From Pisolithus tinctorius (Eukaryota > Basidiomycota > Agaricomycetes > Boletales > Pisolithaceae), in NCBI GenBank assembly GCA_024663395.1, contig JANFAH010000003.1, positions 4,154,001 to 4,218,000 of the forward strand: a stretch of DNA of 64,000 nt, written 5' to 3'. A program made the translations under genes and the position numbers. The notes below the pieces were generated by a model that made no database searches, was not told the DNA's origin, and saw only the letters and a program-made list of their open reading frames with translations. How positions within the stretch are numbered: the first letter of the stretch is position 1; each line of letters opens with the position of its first letter. This document shows positions 24,174 through 35,868 of this stretch, in pieces.

Positions 24174-24389
24174 GAGCCGCTGGGCTCTACACAACAAGCT
24201 CGGCTCGGGCTGCGGTCTTGTGCATAGGGACATGGCAAAATATATGTAAGTGCTTCCTGCGACGCTCACCTTGTTGTGATGGCAGGCATACATATGCCAC
24301 AGGATGCCACCTAGGGACAAGGTAGCGTAACCGGGAGCACGAGCACGGGAATTCGATTGTCTTTCGAGAGTGACCTCCTCAAACCATAT

Positions 24390-25810
24390 CAAGTGTGCCG
24401 GTTGAATTTCACCGTTTCAAGGCAGTAGCCGGAGCTTTGGACCCTGGGGGATCAGCATTCGAGGACTGTTTACCATACTCCCTTTTCGCACAGGGAGTGG
24501 TCTAGAATGCATCTAACAGCTTCAACCTATGACGTTGCATAGCTAAACACAGCAAGTGTGCATCTGTTTGGTCAAACGGACCCTCGCGCTTGCGGACGTG
24601 ACGTTCTAAAGTTGAACTACCGCTATTGGCACTTGAAAGGGTAATGCTGTGATGGTAGGCGTAAGATGCTGAACGCCTGGGAGCGAACGTGTGAAGTACA
24701 TACTAATAAGGAGTATCAGTTCCCGAAATCTTGGGAATTACCCAAAGAGAGCGTGACATCCTTTGGCGCCATCCTCGTTGGTTCTAGTCGTGCTTTGATA
24801 CAGGAAAAGGAACATACTCACCAGAAGGGGGCGAGGGGTCCGTCGGTCAACTTCGATCCTCAGTTGATGTGACCACTATCTGTTACACAACACGTAACTA
24901 AGCTCAGTGCTGATGTCACAATTGTGAGGGATGATGGAAAATTACCTCTGCACACTGTGCAGGCACAATCACTGGTGAGAGGTGGCCGATTCCCACCTGG
25001 AACCAGGAGTCGCCGAATTTTCCTCAAAATTGGAACTGACGGCAAATCAACGTGGTTCCGTTGCTGCTCAGTCGGAGGTTGGGCAGGTATCGTGCTTTTT
25101 GGTGAGCGAGCCACAGGAAATTCCAACTTTTAGGTAACCCCCAACATTAGCCTCGCCTGCCCTATGTTGAACATCCACGTCACGAGCTGGGTACTACGCT
25201 GTGCCATAATGAGTATCGTGAAATTACCCTTCTCTTTTCACGACAACAATAAGAAAGAATAGTACTAACCGACAGAACTCGCGAGAATGCATTGGACCCC
25301 GACGATGTTTTCCGGCAACTTGTGTTCCTCGAGTGCATTTGGCAGCGAGGGCGTGTGGATAGCCGACTGCAAAAGATAATAAGCAAAGAACCGCAGTAAA
25401 TAGAACCTTAGAAATCTCACATCTTCAGATAGTGGTCACTCCTCAAGGAGTATATTCTTAATAGATGGGTGCCCTGCCAGATGCCAAAATAATTCCCCAC
25501 ACATGTTCTCATATTTATCTGACGGCATCTTTTTGAGGCAGTATTGGTGGCTCGGAGATGATTCTTGGCGTGGTGTATCGTCTTCGTAGGGGAAAAGCAA
25601 GGCCCCTACGATGAAAGAGACCTACCCAGTAATGAGGGTGTCACTGCCCAAGCTCTATGGTCACATGCGCTGACAGGATATCAATAGTAGCTCACCCACA
25701 AAAGCGTCCATGCACACGCGACGGGCAACGGACTTCTGCAGGCACATGGTTTTGGTCGGTGGATTGCACCTTGGGACCTAAGTCTCCTGATCGTTGGGTA
25801 ACGGAGGGGG
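24390..25810 (-). repeat. Dispersed repeat family R1, copy b
   Basis: Matches R1a and R1c: CTAAACACAGCAAG at about 24545, GACCACTATCTGTTACA at 24870, TGAACATCCACG at about 25170, and minus-strand ALEEHKLPENIVG, comparable to the AAEERRKLSEDVV block of copy a. All frames are broken. Confidence 0.6.
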
Positions 25811-25899
25811 TATGGCTACCACGCAGTGACAATGGGTTGCGGTATGAGAGTGCACAGAAAATGGAAAAGGAGAGACAGAATGGGTACGCGAGTGATGGA

Positions 25900-25955
25900 T
25901 AAGTGTTGGTTGAGCATACTTTGCGGGCATCTTCGCTAGAATATATAGCAGTCTC
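25900..25955 (+). promoter_or_regulatory. TATA-type promoter-like block, copy 3
   Basis: TTGGTTGAGCATACTTTGCG followed by GAATATATAGCAGTC. Third member of the repeated block. It lies about 400 bases before the aminopeptidase start, too far to be assigned with confidence. Confidence 0.4.
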
Positions 25956-26339
25956 ACGAAGCCAACGTCCCCAACTAATGGCATTTGAGGTGAATACTAT
26001 ACAGTGTCCATCTGATGAGCGGGGCGTTGGTCTGTTGGAAGGGCATCCTGAGAGCCTCCACGCTCGGCAAGGAAATATTTAGTCACTCGTTTATAAGTAT
26101 GCGGGGCGAGTGTGAAACTTCTCAATTAACGCCCTACCTCATGCCTACCTGACTGTCCCAAGAAGCCCCAAAGCGGACCTATTATTGTGGTCTCTCTCGT
26201 TGGCGGGACTCCGGCGGAAATGCCATACATGATGTACCGCATCATGGTTTCTCCAACCACGCTTCGCATCACATGACCAGACAAGAAGTGAAAACACGCG
26301 TCAGCCTCGCAGGCCAAGTCCCGGATCCCGATACTACAT

Positions 26340-28733
26340 ATGTTCGTCGCACGCAGAACTGTTCAATTTAGATCCTTATCTCTGCAACGACTCATGTCTA
26401 CAAAGGCCTACATCGTTCCAATCGATCCCCAGAATCCCACATCCAGTGCGGTCCCAACAGTCGATCCAGCTGTTCTGTGGTCCAAATTACCTCCCTCTCA
26501 GAAGCCTGCAAAGGTTGGCTCCTCACATTTGTTCTATGGGGTCCCCGGGAACAATGTCACTGCACTCGTTTCTCTCGGTGAGGCGTTCCCCGACAAGAAA
26601 GGGAATGCCCGTCGAGAAGTTGTCCGCAAGGCTGTTGGCAGTGGCGTGAAGAGCGTAAAGACGCTCGGAGAGGGTGTATCGGAAGCCGTCATTGATGTTT
26701 CACTCGATCCCCATGCTTCGGGTACACTTCTGTCTCCCACTCGTTCTGCAACGTCCTGACAGCGTTTGCGTACCATAGCTGTCGCTGCTCATCTAGCTTT
26801 ATATGATTTTACCCTCAAAACTTCCCCACCGTCGGCTTTCGATCCACGCCCGACGAAACCAGCGCCTGAAAAGTTCAACCTTACAGCGAGTGCAGCCTCG
26901 GCCGAATGGGATCGTGGTGTTATCTATGCAAAGGCTCAGAACTTTGCTCGGACGGTAAATTCTCATTCGAACTAGCGCGAATTCGTGCAGTAATTCTTCA
27001 TCAGTTGATGGAACTCCCCGCAAATATCGTTACTCCGACTGTAAGCACGGTGATGTCAGTACGGATGACATGGTGTTAACATGCTGAGTAGGCTTTCACC
27101 GAGCGTGTAAAGGCTGAATTCGAGGGCCTCGACAATGTCGAAATAATTGTCCACGACGAAGGTTAGAGTCTCTCTTTTGTCTCGCGTCCCATGCTAAGTC
27201 CCCTTCAGCTTGGGCCGCCGAGAAGGGGATGGTAAGTTGGTTTTCTTCGTCCTCCCAGCTGGAGAAGTTATACCGGATTCTGTTAGAGAACATTCCTCTC
27301 GGTAACAAAGGGCACTGATGAACCTGCCAAATTCCTCGAGATGTAAGCTTCCATTCGTTGCGCACTCTGGACTCGGATAACACTATACTAGACATTACAA
27401 GGGTGCCCCTTCACCCAATGTCCAGCCTTTGGCATTCGTTGGTAAAGGTATCACCTTCGACTCAGGAGGTATCTCCTTGAAACCCAGCTCAGTAAGTGCT
27501 TAGTGAAATTGTCCTTCTCTAACGGCGCAACTATATCTGCAGGGAATGAAACTCATGCGAGGGGATATGGGTAAGATGGTGTGGCATGTTGGCGATGACT
27601 TGGATTTTGATGCCTTGTAGGTGGTGCTGCGACTGTCGTCTCCTCGATCTTAGCGATCGCTCAACTCAAACTCCCGTGTGTGTCCCCTCTCAGCACATAC
27701 TCCTCGTTATAACTTCTCCCCCAAAGAATCAACGTCGTTGGCGTCACCCCCCTCTGTGAAAACATGCCTGGTCCTAGTGCGAACAAACCTGGCGACATGT
27801 ATGTAGTAGTCGTTGTGTTCATTGTGGCTCCTGATCGGCGGATTTCGCGCTTAGTGTCTATGCCATGAACGGGAAATCCGTAGAGATTGACAACACAGAC
27901 GCGGAAACGCCTAATCCTTGCTGGTATGTCAGGATCACTTGTGGCATTACCTTCCCTCCCCCCCCTCCCCTGTTAATCTGAACTCGTAGATGCTCTCTAC
28001 TATGCATCCACTGAGTTCAAACCACATACCCTCATCGACGTGGCCACTCTGACGGGGTAAGCCAGATCTCGCTGTTTCGTACTATCACTTGACTTCCCTA
28101 CAGGGCCATGGATGTAGCTCTGGGTGAGGTCTATTCGGGGGTTTTCACTGTGCGTTGCTCTTCTTGTTTAGAGGAACGTCCCCTTAACACTTTCCATTGG
28201 TACAGACATCGGATAAGCTCTGGGAGAAATTGAGCGCGGCGGGCGAAGTCGAATACGACCGTTTCTGGCGTATGCCACTCGACGAGGACTACGGACCACA
28301 GATTTACTCATCCAATGCTGATCTATGCAACGTGTGTCATATAGTTCTCGTAATCACTCTAGAAACTTGAGCTGACGGGTATATGTAGACTGGTGGCAAA
28401 CCAGCTGGCTCATGCACTGCAGCGTTGTTCCTGAAATCTTTCGTCGATGGTATTGAACCCAAAGATGGCTCTGAGCCGACCGTGCAGTGGGCGCATCTGG
28501 ATATTGCTGGAACAATGGAGGTGAGCTCCAAGCTTGGTTTTTGTTTGGTGCTGGTTGTTGATCTCGCCGTGTTTAGTTCACTCGTCCGATACCATACCAA
28601 GGCAAAGGGATGACTGGTCGTCCGGTTCGGTAAGTGGTGCTCGACTCTCCCGTCAATCGCAGTTGAAAGAGCAGCGATCGTTACCAGGGCTTTGGTGGAA
28701 TATGCGAGGCGCTTGTTAGCGGATAAGGCATGA
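26340..28733 (+). pseudogene. Leucine aminopeptidase (M17 family), 2-base loss in catalytic signature
   Basis: M17 zinc/manganese aminopeptidase that trims N-terminal residues. The N-terminus MFVARRTVQFRSLSLQRLM is basic and looks like a mitochondrial presequence, with a second Met just after. About a dozen short introns can be followed. Family blocks run in order: [41 protein letters not shown] (metal ligand Lys and Asp), MKLMRGDMGGAATVV, INVVGVTPLCENMPGP, VEIDNTDAE, ALYYASTEFKPHTLIDVATL, DRFWRMPLDEDYGPQI, GKPAGSCTAALFLK, VQWAHLDIAGT. In the signature NTDAEGRL the bases after GAA read ACGCC where GGACGCC is expected. A GG loss at about 27906 shifts the frame and removes the Gly-Arg of the active site. 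Everything else reads cleanly, so this is either a very young pseudogene or a sequence error. Confidence 0.85.
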
Positions 28734-28879
28734 TTAGACATTGATATCCGATAATAGATACATTGGAGGGGGGGGGGGGGATGATTGCAGATAGCACGGA
28801 TCATAGGTAACAAAAGCAAGACCCGACGAGTGAGATCGATAATGGAAATTGATCCGAAAGCATCATGAACCATCATGAA

Positions 28880-29490
28880 GATGCATAAAGTATGACGCTG
28901 ACCTTGTTTGCAAGGGCGTCACGTCGAAATGGGATTATAGTACCTGATCGTCGTCCCCTTGTAAACTTGATTGAGTTAACACACTATCGCCTGCTGTCAG
29001 CAAAGAAAGGAAGCAGGGGAGACAAACAATTCACCTTTGAAACAGCAAACGTAACAACAGCCATAGTGTTCAGCCTCGGTTCCCTGCGCGTCTCCCCCGT
29101 CAGCGACAGATGGAGAGCTAGATGTTGCGGTCCAAGTAGTGTCGCACTATAGCCACGTTAGAAATTCATAGAAGGGATTCCAGAGAAACCTACCCGGTCT
29201 AGTGTTGTGTCTACGTTGCTTCGTTCTTGTGTACGTGCGTCCCTGTTTCGACTTGCGACAACCAAAGGCTATATAACGTCGATCGAATCCCTATCAACGA
29301 AGAGACATGATTATAAGCACTCACTCTCTTATCACGCGCAGTGTACACGATCTCTGACGAGACTTGGTCGCTCTCTTGGGCCATTTGTGAGTGTTTACGT
29401 CGCCAAAAGAATGTGGACATCAGGCTTGTTTCCCGAGTCTTGAGGCCCGAGCTTGGTAACGGGGGGTTGTCTCCAGCTGCAGGTTCTGGC
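28880..29490. repeat. Duplicated intergenic block, copy 1
   Basis: Similar to 34.96-35.56 kb. Shared stretches include GGGATTATA, TTGTCAGCAA, GAAACAGCA and the block around ACACGATCTC against ACGCGATCTC. In both places it separates an aminopeptidase copy from a minus-strand WD40 piece, so the two regions derive from one ancestral segment. Confidence 0.65.
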
Positions 29491-29494
29491 ACGA

Positions 29495-29850
29495 AGTTCT
29501 ATAATGCCATAAATGATCGCAAAGGGTGGATTACCATGGTATGATCCATACGCACTGGCTCCTCCCTTTCCGTTTGGAAAAAATTACTCTGAAAATCAGC
29601 ACCCCGTTGCTCTTTCTCTGCCTCCACTGGCTGGCTCGTGGCTGGATGCTGTAGAGTAGGCGCTTGAAACACGAAACATGGAGAACTAAACTCAATACTT
29701 ACATCCAGCAAGGACGAGGAGTCCAAGGGAAGGTACTTTCCAGTCTTCAGCAAGTAAGTACGTAGAAATCATGGGAGACGAGCCTACCTTTCTCGCATCG
29801 TTTGTAGCGAGTTCTGTCCCGTGAGATTGACCATGGACCTCGTTCGCATT
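29495..29850 (-). pseudogene. WD40 gene, C-terminal fragment
   Basis: Reading down the minus strand, HGTELATNDARK with a splice-donor-like GTAGGCTCG matches the end of the WD40 gene at 35.87 kb (RGTKLAINDVRR with GTAAGCTCG). The next piece LKTGKYLPLDSSSLLDV matches the downstream exon of that gene. No propeller blades remain here, because the sequence upstream is repeat R1c. It is a truncated relic joined to unrelated repeat sequence. Confidence 0.6.
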
Positions 29851-30720
29851 TCCATCCTCATGGTGCAGACCTCCTGAGGAGAAGAGCTAGTCCTTCTAAG
29901 CAGGCAGCAATAAAATAGCCGTGGCTGAACACTTACATTCATAGCAGACGTTTTGCTGCCTATAGAACGACGACAGTAACCCGCATCATTGGCCCCGCCT
30001 GCTCTATGTTGAACGTCCGTGTGACCCGAGCGAGTACTGCCCTGCATGTTATAATGAGTACCATGAAAAAAACTTCTCTTTCCATGATAACAATGAATTG
30101 GACATTACTAACCGAGGGAATTCGGGGGATCATAGAGGTTTCGTTAGCCTCCCCGACGTCTTCCGATAACTTGCAACTTTCCTCAGCTGCATCTAGCAGC
30201 AAGGCTATGTGGATAGTTGGCTATGACAAATGACGTGTGGGGAACCGCAGTAAACAGAACCTTAGAAATCTCACATCTACAGGTTCGATAGGAGGAAGCC
30301 TCATGTCAGAGAGTGACCGCTCGTCAGGAAGGAGTAATTTCATGATAGAGAAACCCTGCTAAAATGACTCCGCAGGTGTTTTCGCTTATCCTGTAAATTA
30401 CTCACCGTGTCTATTTGAGGCAATATTGGTGAGTGAGAGGTGGTTCTTGACGCAGAGGGGATCGTGTCGGTAGGGGAAGAATGCAGTCACTATGATGAAG
30501 GTGACCTACCCAACAACGGGGGTATCACTGCACAAGCTCTGTGGCCATATGCGATTAAGCTGAGAGGTGATCAGCGGTAGCTGCTCCACAAAAGCACCTA
30601 TGCACGCACGATGGTTGCAGACTTTCGCAGGCGCGTCATGGTACCACGTGACCGCATGAATCGTACGCTGCAACCTGATTCTCCTGATCGCATAGCAGCA
30701 CCGGTGATGCCTCGCGAGGA
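29790..30720 (-). repeat. Dispersed repeat family R1, copy c
   Basis: Third copy. Landmarks are TCTATGTTGAACGTCCG, TTTCCATGATAACAATGAA and CAAAAGCACCTATGCACGC (compare CAAAAGCGTCCATGCACAC in copy b). It joins the WD40 tail at about 29.84 kb. Confidence 0.6.
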
Positions 30721-31144
30721 GTGGGCACGGTGCATGATAGTAGGAGTATCATGTAGGTGCTCTCTTCGACCGGGGCCGTCCGCGGCGGCACATTGTGTGG
30801 TGACAGGAGGGGGCTGACCTGGACATAAATAATTGCTTGAAAGGGAACATCCAGTCGAGTGCCCATCAAGTAAGCAACAACACTTGAGGTCGACGAGCTT
30901 CGGTCTGCAAGCATTTAATGTCGTGTCAGGCGCCAAAGGGTGACCGTCCAGCACTATCTCATCCTCGGTCCCAGGTAGTACATCGGCGGACAACCTACCG
31001 CCTCCCATAGCATGTGAACATCGTTGGACTACAAGTTTCCTTGACGCTGTTAACATGTGGCTTCCGACCAGTGGGGAGGGATTGTGTAACACCAGAGCGT
31101 GCGGTAGCCGCGCAAGGCAGAGACAGAAAGGATACGTGAGTGAT

Positions 31145-31205
31145 GGATAAGCGTTGGTCAAACATACTTTGCTAGCGTATCTGCTCCAATATATAGTAGG
31201 GCCCC
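31145..31205 (+). promoter_or_regulatory. TATA-type promoter-like block, copy 4
   Basis: GCGTTGGTCAAACATACTTTGC, then CCAATATATAGTAGGGCC. Fourth copy of the block. It precedes the 5' fragment of a WD40 gene at 31.38 kb, the most plausible target, though that gene is truncated. Confidence 0.4.
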
Positions 31206-31379
31206 TACCGTAACGCTGGTTTTCTGCAAAGGATGTCCTGCGTCTCACGTGACTTGATAGGCAAAGCTATGCCACTGCACTAGGCGGAAATGAAAAGAAA
31301 CAAGTAAAGAGCGCGTCCAATACAGCAACTGCTCAGAAGGATGATCCCGATTCCGGAAGCTGTGCTGAAACGTGCCGAC

Positions 31380-32090
31380 CACCACTATAGTGAAGGATGA
31401 ACGGACCGGTCTAGATTTAGGGGAGCTAATCATGTTTTTCAACAGGCCGGGACGATGCTGACACCTTCCTCCGCCCCGAATTATTGCAGACTAGTTTGAC
31501 CACATTCGTCGTGGACTTCCGTTGGCGTAGTATGTATAACGATTTGTGGTGCACGCATCGTGCATTCTAGAGAATGGTGACTATACATCACTAGTTGTCC
31601 CTAAATCTCTAGTCTGCGCTGACGTCAATGTTTTCCAAAAAAAAAGGCCGCTACGGCCACCTTGGCTACACAAGGCCGGCCCTGAAAATTTCTTTACTAA
31701 GATGTAAGTGTTTATCCGGTGGCCCATTTGTTCTTTCTCCATGTCAGATTCGCAGGTCGACGACATCCACGACAACGTTACCTCGATTTCCATATCACCT
31801 AATGGCAAACATGTTGCCTTTGGGGGAGTTGGTGGCACCCTCACACTTTGAGACGTTGATCGTCGCCAACGTATCTTCCCACCAATAATGGCACACCAGG
31901 GTATCATCAACTCTGTATGTTACTCTGCTGACGGTCACATTGTTGCCAGTGCGTCAGACGACCAAACCATTGGGCTCTGGGATACCATCACTGGACAATC
32001 TCTATGGAAAACATTCACCAGTCATCAAGATGGTGTTATCATCGTAGGATTTATGGTGGATGCTAGAACCGTTGTCAGTCATCTAAGGCG
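31380..32090 (+). pseudogene. WD40 gene, 5' fragment (inverted partial duplicate of the 43.9-45.3 kb gene)
   Basis: On the opposite strand to the gene at 43.96-45.25 kb, the same sequence appears here: GTGAAGGATGAACGGACCGG, then CATTCTAGAGAATGGTGAC, then the propeller start SDSQVDDIHDNVTSISIS. It continues through two blades, with ASASDDQTIGLWDTITG, until DARTVVSH at about 32.08 kb, where similarity stops. An in-frame TGA replaces the Trp codon in the first blade (LTL then stop at LWD). It is a truncated, mutated copy. Confidence 0.75.
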
Positions 32091-32094
32091 CGTT

Positions 32095-32640
32095 CAGACT
32101 TAGGTTACCCCCCCTGTCTGCCGCGTCTCTTCCTTGACCTTCATCGTTTTTCGCACAAGCACACATCGTTCTCGCGCATATACTTTTTATCTCTTTGCTC
32201 TCCCGCACACCTCCCTTTCACATACTAGCGTGTTTGGTCGGTCTTGTGGCCTCTTCTCGTCCCCATTCCACTCGTCCGCTCTTACACGCCCAGAAGGCCG
32301 CGCCGCTTGATTCCGCGCACTCTTCGGTTTCGACCCCTCTCCTGTCAGAGTCACGTGATCCCTTCTTCACTCTCGGCTTCATAGTCACGTGACTCCCGTT
32401 CGGTGCGCTTGCCCGCCTCACCTCGGCATCTCGGCACACCCGCTCGATTCCGGAGCCCAGATCGCACTCACCTTTACGATCTACGCTTCCCATCTCATTA
32501 GTCGTACTCATTTCTCTCTCGTTTCATATCTCGTTCACCTAGCTACGAAGGCAGATCTTTTCAGGGTCAGATTCCTTGGTTTTTTTTTCAGTGCCGCTGG
32601 AAACAAACACCAATAGTTAATAACCGACCATCAACGGGAT
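32095..32640. other. Pyrimidine-rich block of unknown identity at a duplication junction
   Basis: The plus strand is strongly C/T-rich and lies between the abrupt end of the WD40 fragment and the start of the aminopeptidase relic. It holds two palindromes, GTCACGTGA at 32350 and GTCACGTGAC at 32384, 34 bases apart, and a T9 run before CAGTGCCGC near 32.59 kb. It could be an inserted element (LTR-like or SINE-like), but I see no clear terminal repeats or target duplication. Confidence 0.4.
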
Positions 32641-32748
32641 CCAAATCAGGACATGCTTTTGCCTTGTTGCTTGGCCAGCCAGCATTCCAGAGTGGGAAGT
32701 CCGTTCAAGATCTCGAAGTTATCTTACGACGTTGGCCGGCAGTTGATT

Positions 32749-33479
32749 CAGGGTCATGCGAGGTGACGTGGGTAAGGTGGCGTGGCATGTTGTGGATGAG
32801 TTGGATTCTGATACCTTGCAGGTAATGCTGCTCTGTTGTCTCCTCGATCTTAGTGATCGCTCAACTCGAACTCCCCAACTTGGCACATACGCTTCGCTGC
32901 ACCTTCTCCCCCAGAGCATCAACGTCGTTGGTGTCACTCCCGTTTATGCTTTCCATTGGTACAATTATCAGATAAACTCCGGGAGAAGTTGAGCGTGGCG
33001 GGAGAAGCTGAATACGACCGTTTCTGGCGTATGCCACTCGACGAAGACTACGGACCACAGATTTATTCATCCAACACTGACCTATGCAACGTATGTCATA
33101 CGGTTTTTGTAGTTACTCTGGGAACTTGGGCTGCAGACTGGCGGAAAGCCAGCTGGCTCGTGCACCGCAGCGTTGTTCCTGAAATCTTTCGTCGATGGTA
33201 TTGAACCCAAAGATGGCTTTGAGTCGACCGTGCAATGGGCGCATCTGGATATTGCTGGAACAATGGAGGTGGGCTCTAGATTCGAGTTTTTGTTTGGCGC
33301 CAGTTGCCGATCTCGTACTTAGTTCACCCGCCCGATACCATACCAAGGCAAAGGGATGACTGGTCGTCTGGTTCGGGAAGTGGTGCTCGACCATCTCGTC
33401 AATCGTAGCTGAAAGAGTAGCAATCTTTACCAGGGCTTTGGTGGAATATGCGAAGCGCTTGTCATCGGATCAGGCATGA
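32749..33479 (+). pseudogene. Leucine aminopeptidase, internally deleted copy
   Basis: Begins inside the gene at the MRGD exon and keeps INVVGVTP. It then jumps straight to the exon that reads KLREKLSVAGEAEYDRFW and DEDYGPQIYSSN, and on to VQWAHLDIAGT and the last exon ending in a TGA at 33477. The segment with the NTDAEGR signature and the DVATLTG exon is missing. The rest is very similar to 27.55-28.73 kb. Clearly non-functional. Confidence 0.85.
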
Positions 33480-33760
33480 TTAAACACAGATATCCGAGAA
33501 TATGACCCTTGTTTTCACCAGGTGTGCAACTTGATATATTGTGTTGCCTCCGTTGTGACGAGGTGCCCTCAAAGTCATCTAATGCTCCCGACTTACGGTC
33601 AGACATGTTTAAGCCAACGATAGCATTTATCGTGCGTCATATTTAATGGTTAATTTACAACAAGGAGCTTTAACTAAAAGTGCCGTGACTGACTGCGCTC
33701 GTTTAGCCAGAAAGCGCATGCGCGAACCCGAGATTCACTCACCCTAGTTGTCTGTGATAG
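33480..33760. other. Intergenic stretch
   Basis: Lies between the aminopeptidase relic and the convergent EthD-type gene. AT-rich, and no gene seen. Confidence 0.4.
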
Positions 33761-33768
33761 TTGCGAAG

Positions 33769-34187
33769 TTAGGCAAACATCTGACCGCCACGCTCGAAGT
33801 ACTTGATAGACTCGGCACCGACAGTCTTGCGGTACTCGTCGCTCTTGAAGACCTCCATAAGGGCCTCGAACGTGGAGGCCTCGAAGACAGCCATCGCGTC
33901 GAATGGCGCGACATTGAGACCGGAATCGCGAGAGTCCTTGGAAACAACCTCATTGGCGTGAGCCTGTGTAGGGGGTCCCAAAGCCATCAGTTCCACGTTG
34001 ATCAATCGAGCCATGTCGAGCGCGTTCTCACCTGCTCATACTTGAGGATGTTCTTCTTGACGACGTCAAGAGAGTTGAAAAGCTTCGGGTGTTCGTTGAG
34101 CCAGAAGTTATCGAAATCTTCCTTGGAGACACCCTCCTTGCGCTTGAAGCTGCCGGTGATGCGAACGCGATCAGTGCGGAGAGACAT
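33769..34187 (-). CDS. EthD-domain (dimeric alpha/beta barrel) protein, 2 exons, 116 aa
   Basis: Exons 34187-34032 (156 bases) and 33963-33769 (195 bases with stop) join across a 68-base GT..AG intron to give 116 residues. The start MSLRTDRVRITGSFKRKEGV, the helix SKEDFDNFWLNEHPKLFN with its Trp and HP, and the end VFKSDEYRKTVGAESIKYF fit the small EthD-fold family. Members bind or act on small aromatic or polyketide-like compounds, often as dimers, but the true reaction here is unknown. The gene is intact, single-domain and of normal length. It sits convergently between two pieces of a duplicated block and is absent from the other copy of that block. Confidence 0.8.
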
Positions 34188-34289
34188 TATGGCTCGTCGA
34201 AAAAAAGAAGCTATTGATGTGTATGAATGTCCGTGAGTGTTGCGACTCAGAAGAGTGAAATAGGAGAGTTCACTCACAGGACTTGGGTA

Positions 34290-34850
34290 GAGGAAAGTTG
34301 ATAAATGAAACAGCGGAAAGGTGAGACTTGCTGGAGAACCATGGATGGACGCGTTGGGGGTTCAAATACTCGTTTTCCTGCGTGCATTGGAAATATGCTC
34401 AGCCCCATAAACGACTGTTGCCATCAATCCAAGCAATATTGTTGGACAACTCAAGGTGGGCCTTGCACAGGATGCATCAGCTGGGGATGATCATTGTTTG
34501 CGGTTGTCAGAACCAGCGCATGCGTTGAACATACTCAGTTGCCTCATTTGGAAACCGACCGGACATACGAGGCGATGCAAGTCCTGAGGTGGGCCATCAA
34601 TGAAGCTGGCAGGCTATGAAACGTTGATTCAATACATCATATGTAGAGGATAGCCTGTGCCTGAGATAGCTGTGTCGCCATGACATCTGAACCGCCCTCT
34701 TCGTGTTCGTGCACACTCGCGGGTGCCATCATTATTGTCATGGGACATCCTGTGCATGGATTCATGCGTTTAAAGAGGAAATTTAGAAAGACGTGACATC
34801 ACATTCTAGTAGCCATGGGTACGTACTTGCTCTACAAAAACGTTATTATG
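34290..34850. other. Stretch without a recognised gene
   Basis: Upstream side of the EthD gene. Two overlapping short frames (34305-34490, 34328-34528) have no domain. Confidence 0.4.
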
Positions 34851-35560
34851 GACACATCAGGGGGTATAGTTGTAGATAGCATGAACTGCAAGTAACGAAA
34901 GCAACACTCGACAGCCAATGAAATGCAGAGCGGAAAATAGACCTTGAAGCACCATGAATCGTCATGTAGGTACGTGAAGTATAGCGTAGTCTATGCGCGG
35001 AAGGACGTCATACCGAGATGGGATTATAATATCTGATCATCGGGTGCATGTGTAGATTTGATTGGTTTAACACACTGTTGCCTGTTGTCAGCAACCGAAG
35101 GCAACAATGGAAACCGAAATAATTCACGTTTGAAACAGCACGCATAACAACAGCCATGGTGTTCACCCTCAATAGCCTGCGCGTCCCCCTCATCAGCTAC
35201 AGACGGAGAGCTGGATGTTATAGTCCAAGTGGTGTCACGCTATCCCCCGTCAGATATCTATAAAAAGCATCCCAGAGCAACCTACCCGATCTAGTGTGGT
35301 ATCTACGTTGCTTCGTTCTTGTGTCCGTGTATCGTTTCGACTTGCGACGATCAAAGGCTGTATAAGTCGATCGAATCCACATCAACGGGGAAGCGTAATT
35401 TTAAGTACACACCCTCTTGTCACGTGCAGTGTACGCGATCTCCAATGAAACCTGGTCGCTTTCTTGGGCACTTCGTGAGCGTGTGTCGCCGAAAGAGTTT
35501 GACATCAGGCCTGTTCCCCGAGTCTTGATCGAGCTTGGCGACGAAGGGTTCTTTTCGAGC
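34850..35560. repeat. Duplicated intergenic block, copy 2
   Basis: Similar to 28.88-29.49 kb with many small differences. Its flanks (aminopeptidase relic on one side, WD40 gene on the other) repeat the order found in copy 1. Confidence 0.65.
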
Positions 35561-35868
35561 CTCCGAACTGGAGGTTCCGGTATGAAGTCCTATAATGCAT
35601 TGATGATCGGAAAGGGTGAATTACTGTGGTATAATTCATACGTACTGGTCCTCCCTTTCCGTATGGAAGAAATCACTCTGCGAAACAGCGTCTAGTGCTC
35701 CTTCTCTGCTCCGCCACCCGGCTCGTTGCGGCTGCTGTAGAATGGCGCTTTAAACGCGAAAGATAGAAAACTAAACCCAATACTTACATCCATCCAGGAC
35801 GAAGGGTCCAAGGGCAGGTACTTTCTAGTCTTCAGCAAGTGGATGTGTGGAGATCATAGAAGACGAGC

